In this document: positions 5,878 to 9,211 of the stretch, piece by piece
How positions within the stretch are numbered: position 1 is the first letter of the stretch
Layout of the letters: every line of letters starts with the position of its first letter
NCBI GenBank assembly: GCA_003161515.1
Contig: PMOH01000249.1
Coordinates: 1-9,211 of the forward strand
Reading direction: 5' to 3'
Origin: Deltaproteobacteria bacterium
GTDB lineage: Bacteria > Desulfobacterota > Binatia > Binatales > Binataceae
Length of the DNA stretch: 9,211 nucleotides
Translations under genes and position numbers: made by a program
Notes under the pieces: model-generated
Told to the model about the DNA's origin: nothing
The model's input: only the letters and a program-made list of their open reading frames with translations
Database searches by the model: none

Positions 5878-7173
5878 ATGGCGGCATCCACGGAAATCGT
5901 TGAAATAAAGGCGCGCGAGATTCTCGATTCGCGCGGGAATCCGACAGTCGAAGTTGACGTGCGGCTTCGAGGCGGCGCGCTTGGCCGCGCGGCGGTGCCG
6001 TCGGGCGCATCGACCGGCGTTCACGAAGCGCTCGAGCTTCGCGATGGCGACAAGAAACGCTTCGGCGGCAAGGGCGTGCTGAAGGCGGTCGCCAACGTCA
6101 ACGGAACGATCGCATCGAAGCTCAAGGGCGCTGACGCGACGAATCAGAGCGCCATCGATCGCGCGATGATCGAGATGGACGGCACGGCGAACAAATCGCA
6201 GCTGGGCGCGAACGCGATCCTCGGTGTATCGCTCGCGGCCGCGCACGCTTCGGCTGCGGCCAACGGCTTGCCTCTTTATCGGTATCTCAATCCTGACGCG
6301 CGCGTGATGCCGGTGCCGATGATGAACGTGGTCAATGGCGGGCAGCATGCGGACTCGAACGTCGATATGCAGGAGTTCATGATCGTGCCGGCGGGCGCGC
6401 CCAATATCGGCGAAGCGATCCGGATGGGCGCGGAAGTTTTTCATGCGCTGGCGGCGGTGCTGAAGAAGCTCGGACATTCGACCAACGTTGGCGACGAGGG
6501 CGGCTTCGCGCCGAATCTCAAAAGCAACGAGGAGCCGATCGAGTTGATCCTCGAAGCGATCGCTAAGGCCGGGTATCGTCCGGGCGTTGACGTGTCGATT
6601 GCGCTCGATCCGGCGTCGAGCGAATTTTTCGAAGACGGCAAATATGTGTTCGCGCGCGGCGACAAAAGCTCGCGCAGCGCGGAGCAGATGGTCGAATTCT
6701 ACTCCGCGTGGCTGAAGAAATATCCAATTGTGTCGTTGGAAGACCCGCTGGCGGAAGACGATTGGGCGGGATGGAAAATTCTGACGCGTGAGCTCGGTGC
6801 GAAGGCGCAACTGGTCGGCGACGACATCTTCGTCACCAATCCAAAATTTCTGAAACGCGGAATCGACGAGCACGTCGGGAATTCGATTCTGATCAAGCTC
6901 AACCAGATCGGCACGCTGAGCGAGACGCTCGCCACCATCGAGATGGCGCGGGCGGCGGGCTATAGCAGCGTGATTTCTCATCGATCGGGCGAGACCGAGG
7001 ACACGACTATCGCGGACCTGGTGGTTGCGACCGGCGCTGGACAGATCAAAACGGGATCGCTCAGCCGCAGCGAGCGCAACGCGAAATACAATCGACTGCT
7101 CAGAATTGCGGAAGAGCTGGGGGCGAAACAGACGTATCCCGGCGCCGCGGCTTTCAAGCGCGGGAAATCCTGA
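5878..7173 (+). CDS. eno: Enolase (phosphopyruvate hydratase)
   Basis: Enolase interconverts 2-phosphoglycerate and phosphoenolpyruvate in glycolysis and gluconeogenesis, and in many bacteria also sits in the RNA degradosome. The 431-residue protein is full length. The N-terminal block I-K-A-R-E-I-L-D-S-R-G-N-P-T-V-E-V and the mobile loop S-G-A-S-T-G (42-47) are present. The active-site set is complete: His157, the general acid/base Glu207 in G-D-E-G-G-F, Mg ligands Asp244, Glu288 (S-L-E-D-P) and Asp315 (V-G-D-D), catalytic Lys340 in L-I-K-L-N-Q-I-G-T, His368 in S-H-R-S-G-E-T-E-D, and Lys391 in K-T-G-S. Most of these numbers are one lower than in the E. coli enzyme; Glu207 is two lower than its Glu209. 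The family signature around 338-351 is intact. The ATG at 5878 is chosen because of its ribosome binding site and because M-A-A-S-T-E-I fits usual enolase starts. Its stop shares one base with the next ATG (TGATG), coupling it to gpmI, the preceding enzyme of the same pathway. Confidence 0.98.
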   Translation: MAASTEIVEIKAREILDSRGNPTVEVDVRLRGGALGRAAVPSGASTGVHEALELRDGDKKRFGGKGVLKAVANVNGTIASKLKGADATNQSAIDRAMIEMDGTANKSQLGANAILGVSLAAAHASAAANGLPLYRYLNPDARVMPVPMMNVVNGGQHADSNVDMQEFMIVPAGAPNIGEAIRMGAEVFHALAAVLKKLGHSTNVGDEGGFAPNLKSNEEPIELILEAIAKAGYRPGVDVSIALDPASSEFFEDGKYVFARGDKSSRSAEQMVEFYSAWLKKYPIVSLEDPLAEDDWAGWKILTRELGAKAQLVGDDIFVTNPKFLKRGIDEHVGNSILIKLNQIGTLSETLATIEMARAAGYSSVISHRSGETEDTTIADLVVATGAGQIKTGSLSRSERNAKYNRLLRIAEELGAKQTYPGAAAFKRGKS

Positions 7174-8738
7174 TGGCGACGAGGCCGCCGGTCGCAGCGC
7201 TGATAATTTTCGACGGATGGGGAGTCAGCAAGAGCGGCGCGTCGAACGCGATCGCGGCGGCGAAGACTCCGGTGATGGACCGGCTCTACGCGACGAATGC
7301 TCACACCGAGCTCGACGCGTCGGGCGAAGCGGTGGGCTTGCCGCCTACTGTGATGGGCAATTCCGAAGTCGGGCATCTTACGATTGGCGCGGGCCGGGTT
7401 ATCTACCAGGACCTGATGCGAATCACGAAGGCGATCGAGAGCGGTACGTTCGCGCAGAACCCGGCGATTGTCGACACGATCAAAAAGACCGTCGCCAACG
7501 GCACCACGCTGCATATCTGGGGACTGCTCTCGGACGGCAGCGTGCACAGTCATATTAATCATCTGATGGCTTTGCTCGACGTCGCCGCGGCGAATGGAGC
7601 AAGCAGCATCGCGGTTCATGCGGTGCTCGACGGGCGCGACAAGCCGCCACGGTCGGCGCTTGCATTTATCGATCAGCTCGAAGCGAAGCTGAAGAAGATC
7701 GGACACGATGGCGGGCACGGCGGCCCGCCCCACTTCAGAATCGCGACGGTTATCGGACGTTACTATGCGATGGATCGCGACAAGAGATGGGAGAGGGTCG
7801 AGCGGGCGTGGCGCGCGATGGTCGAGGCGGAGGGTATCGCGGCGTCGAGCGCGCGCGCGGCGGTCGAGAGTTCGTACGCCGCGGGCAAGAGCGACGAGTT
7901 CGTCGAGCCGCATGTGATCGGCGAGCGTACGCCGATGGCGGACGGTGACCCGGTTATCTGCTTCAACTTCCGCGCGGATCGGGCGCGCGAATTGACTGCT
8001 GCAATCGCACTCGACGGATTCTCCGGCTTCCGGCGTCCGCGAATTCCGAAAGTCGGTTACGTTTGCATGACGGAGTACGATCGATCGTTCGGGCTCGCGC
8101 TCGCGTTCGGCCCTGAAGACGTGCGCAACACGCTGGCCGAGGTGATGGCGCATGCGGGAATCAAAAATCTGCGCGTCGCGGAGACCGAGAAATATGCGCA
8201 CGTCACGTATTTCCTGAACGGCGGCGTCGAGAAGGCGTTTCCGCTCGAGGAGCGGGCGCTGATCCCGTCGTCGAAGGTCGCGACCTATGACCTCGAGCCA
8301 CAGATGAAGGCCGCTGCGATTGCGACCCGCGTCGCGGAGGAAATCGAGGGGCGCAAGTTCGACGTGATCGTGATGAACTTCGCCAATCCGGACATGGTCG
8401 GGCACACCGGCAAGTTCGAGGCGACGGTGGCAGCGGTCGAAGCGACGGACGCGGCGCTGGGCGTGGTGATCGACGCGCTCGAGAAACGCGGCGGCATCGC
8501 GCTGATCACGGCGGATCACGGCAATGCGGAGTTCATGGCTGATCCGGCGACCGGGCAGGCGCATACGGCGCACACAACGAATCCGGTGCCGTTGATTCTG
8601 TACGATGCGAAATTCAAAGGGCGGCTCAAGGACGGCGGGTCGCTGGCGGATGTCGCACCGACGCTGCTTGGCATCCTTGATGTGAAAGCGCCGGTGGAGA
8701 TGACTGGGCGCGATTTGAGGATCGAAACGGAGCGCTGA
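7173..8738 (+). CDS. gpmI: 2,3-bisphosphoglycerate-independent phosphoglycerate mutase
   Basis: The 521-residue protein interconverts 3- and 2-phosphoglycerate with two metal ions (usually manganese) and a phosphoserine intermediate; it belongs to the alkaline phosphatase superfamily. The metal-binding start I-I-F-D-G-W-G gives Asp14. The nucleophile is Ser64 in V-M-G-N-S-E-V-G-H. The inserted transferase domain has S-D-G-S-V-H-S-H (121-127), V-L-D-G-R-D (151-156) and R-Y-Y-A-M-D-R-D (196-203). Substrate-binding residues continue with F-N-F-R-A-D-R-A-R (264-272) and E-T-E-K-Y-A-H-V-T-Y-F with Lys340. The other metal ligands are in N-P-D-M-V-G-H-T-G (Asp407, His411), T-A-D-H-G (Asp448, His449) and His467. 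An unusual Gly/His-rich stretch, G-H-D-G-G-H-G-G-P-P at 177-186, sits in a linker before the R-Y-Y-A-M-D block. The start overlaps the eno stop by one base and has no strong ribosome binding site of its own, so translation is probably coupled. Confidence 0.97.
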   Translation: MATRPPVAALIIFDGWGVSKSGASNAIAAAKTPVMDRLYATNAHTELDASGEAVGLPPTVMGNSEVGHLTIGAGRVIYQDLMRITKAIESGTFAQNPAIVDTIKKTVANGTTLHIWGLLSDGSVHSHINHLMALLDVAAANGASSIAVHAVLDGRDKPPRSALAFIDQLEAKLKKIGHDGGHGGPPHFRIATVIGRYYAMDRDKRWERVERAWRAMVEAEGIAASSARAAVESSYAAGKSDEFVEPHVIGERTPMADGDPVICFNFRADRARELTAAIALDGFSGFRRPRIPKVGYVCMTEYDRSFGLALAFGPEDVRNTLAEVMAHAGIKNLRVAETEKYAHVTYFLNGGVEKAFPLEERALIPSSKVATYDLEPQMKAAAIATRVAEEIEGRKFDVIVMNFANPDMVGHTGKFEATVAAVEATDAALGVVIDALEKRGGIALITADHGNAEFMADPATGQAHTAHTTNPVPLILYDAKFKGRLKDGGSLADVAPTLLGILDVKAPVEMTGRDLRIETER

Positions 8739-8764
8739 TTCGGGATCTGGCAGTACAAAAGGAC

Positions 8765-8779
8765 CGCGCGCGGCGCGCG
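8765..8779 (+). terminator. GC-rich hairpin after gpmI, weak intrinsic terminator candidate
   Basis: CGCGCG (8765-8770), loop CGG, CGCGCG (8774-8779), then ATTTC. The stem is strong but only six base pairs with a three-base loop, and only three Ts follow. It is placed 26 bases after the gpmI stop and may end the eno-gpmI transcript, alone or with the next hairpin. Rho-dependent termination is an alternative. Confidence 0.35.
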
Positions 8780-8789
8780 ATTTCAGAGA

Positions 8790-8875
8790 CCGGAACCGGC
8801 TTCGCGTTCGCGAAGCTGTCCGAGGTCCATTCCTCCCGTCGCTAACGCTCCCGTCGTCAGGATGACATTCCATAC
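8790..8875. repeat. Palindrome and direct-repeat segment, possible dispersed repeat
   Basis: A perfect 8-bp inverted repeat GCTTCGCG-TT-CGCGAAGC spans 8799-8816, preceded by CCGG-AA-CCGG at 8790-8799. The nine-base word CTCCCGTCG then occurs twice (8833-8841 and 8848-8856), ending in CAGGATGACATTC. On the minus strand this reads TGTCATCCTGA followed by purine-rich repeats, which resembles REP-like intergenic repeats I recall from several bacterial genomes. The internal structure is seen directly; that other copies exist in this genome is an inference that cannot be tested within the window, where I see only one copy. Confidence 0.35.
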
Positions 8876-9048
8876 CATTAGTTGGGGCTTGGTGTCGGGC
8901 AACCACCATGGGTAGCTTCGTTCCGTCGAAATTTGTTTTTTGTAAGAGAACGGATCGCGGCGCGAGTTTGATAGGTGCGGACAAGCCAGTGGCCTTGCGA
9001 GCGCTGCTCATGTGCGAACTTAGCAACGCGGGCGCACAGGGAATAAGG

Positions 9049-9070
9049 CTGAACAGTTCATCCCTGAACT
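9049..9070. promoter_or_regulatory. Cluster of TGAAC half-sites, operator candidate
   Basis: TGAAC-A-GTTCA at 9050-9060 is a perfect 11-base palindrome. AGTTCA-TCCC-TGAACT at 9055-9070 is an overlapping perfect six-base inverted repeat. CTGAAC is also directly repeated at 9049-9054 and 9064-9069. A further TGAACT lies at 9108-9113, touching a TATAAA box. The spacing does not fit the GAAC-N4-GTTC LexA site. A regulator binding site is a reasonable but unproven reading. Confidence 0.35.
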
Positions 9071-9112
9071 AATGTGGCGGAAGGTTGCTGGCGCGCGGAT
9101 CGATTCGTGAAC

Positions 9113-9118
9113 TATAAA
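9113..9118 (+). promoter_or_regulatory. Possible -10 element before the gene starting at 9153
   Basis: TATAAA matches five of six bases of the -10 consensus and would place transcription start near 9125. No good -35 hexamer lies 15-19 bases upstream; the nearest, TTGCTG at 9085-9090, is 22 bases away. If real, the promoter would be weak or activator-dependent. Confidence 0.3.
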
Positions 9119-9152
9119 TGAAAAATCTCGTTAGCGTGCGGAGTCATCATCA

Positions 9153-9211
9153 ATGTCGAATCGTCTCGATGAAATCCAGAAACTGACGTTCACCGGCGCG
9201 GTCGATGCCGA
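9153..9211 (+). CDS. Start of a hypothetical gene, cut by the right edge
   Basis: An ATG at 9153 opens a frame that stays open for the 19 full codons left in the window, beginning M-S-N-R-L-D-E-I-Q-K-L-T-F. GCGGAG at 9138-9143 gives a ribosome binding site nine bases upstream, and a TATAAA box lies further up. The third codon positions suit the local codon use. Too little is visible to assign a family. It could also be a chance frame, but position, spacing and the upstream elements favour a real gene. Confidence 0.5.
   Translation, partial: MSNRLDEIQKLTFTGAVDA

Larger units (their letters stand above)
8739..9152. other. 414-base noncoding stretch after gpmI
   Basis: No gene with a credible start, ribosome binding site and coding character is seen on either strand. 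The stretch holds a GC-rich hairpin just after gpmI, a palindrome and direct repeat that look like part of a dispersed element, a T-rich patch (8934-8941) not preceded by a strong stem, and a cluster of TGAAC half-sites before the frame that opens at 9153. I found no tRNA-like T-arm or other known RNA motif. Confidence 0.6.

Noticed and set aside
5590..6981. 463-codon minus-strand open frame opposite eno
   Set aside because: Arg/His-rich antisense shadow; eno is fully intact on the plus strand.
8919..8958. Intrinsic terminator built on the T-rich patch at 8934-8941
   Set aside because: Only a five-base pairing (TCCGT with ACGGA) across a long loop that contains the T-run itself, so it does not have terminator geometry.
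6978..9026. 682-codon open frame on the minus strand opposite gpmI
   Set aside because: Its translation is dominated by Arg and His with no recognisable domain, which is the usual antisense shadow of a GC-rich gene; gpmI on the other strand has all catalytic residues.
9050..9070. LexA (SOS) box
   Set aside because: GAAC and GTTC are spaced by one base, and GTTC and GAAC by six in the opposite order; neither fits GAAC-N4-GTTC or the enterobacterial CTGT-N8-ACAG site.
9118..9186. 22-codon frame starting ATGAAAAAT
   Set aside because: It overlaps the candidate -10 box and has no ribosome binding site; the frame at 9153 has better support.
1..9211. Mobile element, CRISPR array or defence island
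   Set aside because: No transposase, integrase, direct-repeat array, nuclease/helicase defence gene or tRNA attachment site was found on either strand.

Overview
This is a 9.2 kb window of a high-GC bacterial chromosome, with strong G/C preference at third codon positions and many GCGC/CGATCG-type words. It carries housekeeping and general metabolic genes. I see no insertion sequence, integrase, phage gene, CRISPR array, tRNA or rRNA. The gene content (DUF1015 protein, CaiB/BaiF CoA-transferase, PD40 propeller, S51 peptidase, eno next to a cofactor-independent phosphoglycerate mutase) fits a free-living, possibly uncultured proteobacterial or Desulfobacterota/Binatia-like organism. That placement is an impression from memory and no marker gene proves it.

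Layout. (1) Positions 1-1273, plus strand: the C-terminal part of a DUF1015 protein, joined by an ATGA stop/start overlap to a histidine-phosphatase (phosphoglycerate-mutase-like) enzyme. (2) Positions 1276-2058, minus strand: a class I SAM methyltransferase, convergent with the phosphatase across only two bases. (3) Positions 2177-3388, plus strand: a family III (CaiB/BaiF) CoA-transferase with a good sigma-70-like promoter in the divergent gap. (4) Positions 3391-4326, minus strand: an exported PD40/WD40-like propeller protein, again two bases from its convergent neighbour. (5) Positions 4416-5817, plus strand: a peptidase E/cyanophycinase-like S51 protein followed after ten bases by a UbiE-like methyltransferase. 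(6) Positions 5878-8738, plus strand: enolase and 2,3-bisphosphoglycerate-independent phosphoglycerate mutase, translationally coupled by TGATG, with a promoter overlapping the end of the previous gene. (7) Positions 8739-9152: a 414-base noncoding stretch with a GC-rich hairpin, a palindrome-bearing segment that looks like a dispersed repeat, and a cluster of TGAAC half-sites. (8) A possible new gene begins at 9153 and runs off the right edge.

The clearest functional unit is eno-gpmI, which encodes two consecutive lower-glycolytic steps (3-phosphoglycerate to 2-phosphoglycerate to phosphoenolpyruvate). The DUF1015-phosphatase pair is a second tightly coupled unit. It may belong to phosphoserine/serine metabolism, but that rests on remembered gene neighbourhoods and not on anything diagnostic in the sequence. 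The most noteworthy non-gene signals are a perfect 10-bp hairpin inside the end of the phosphatase gene at a two-base convergent junction, and the repeat and half-site structures after gpmI. I found no convincing new defence, mobile or biosynthetic system.
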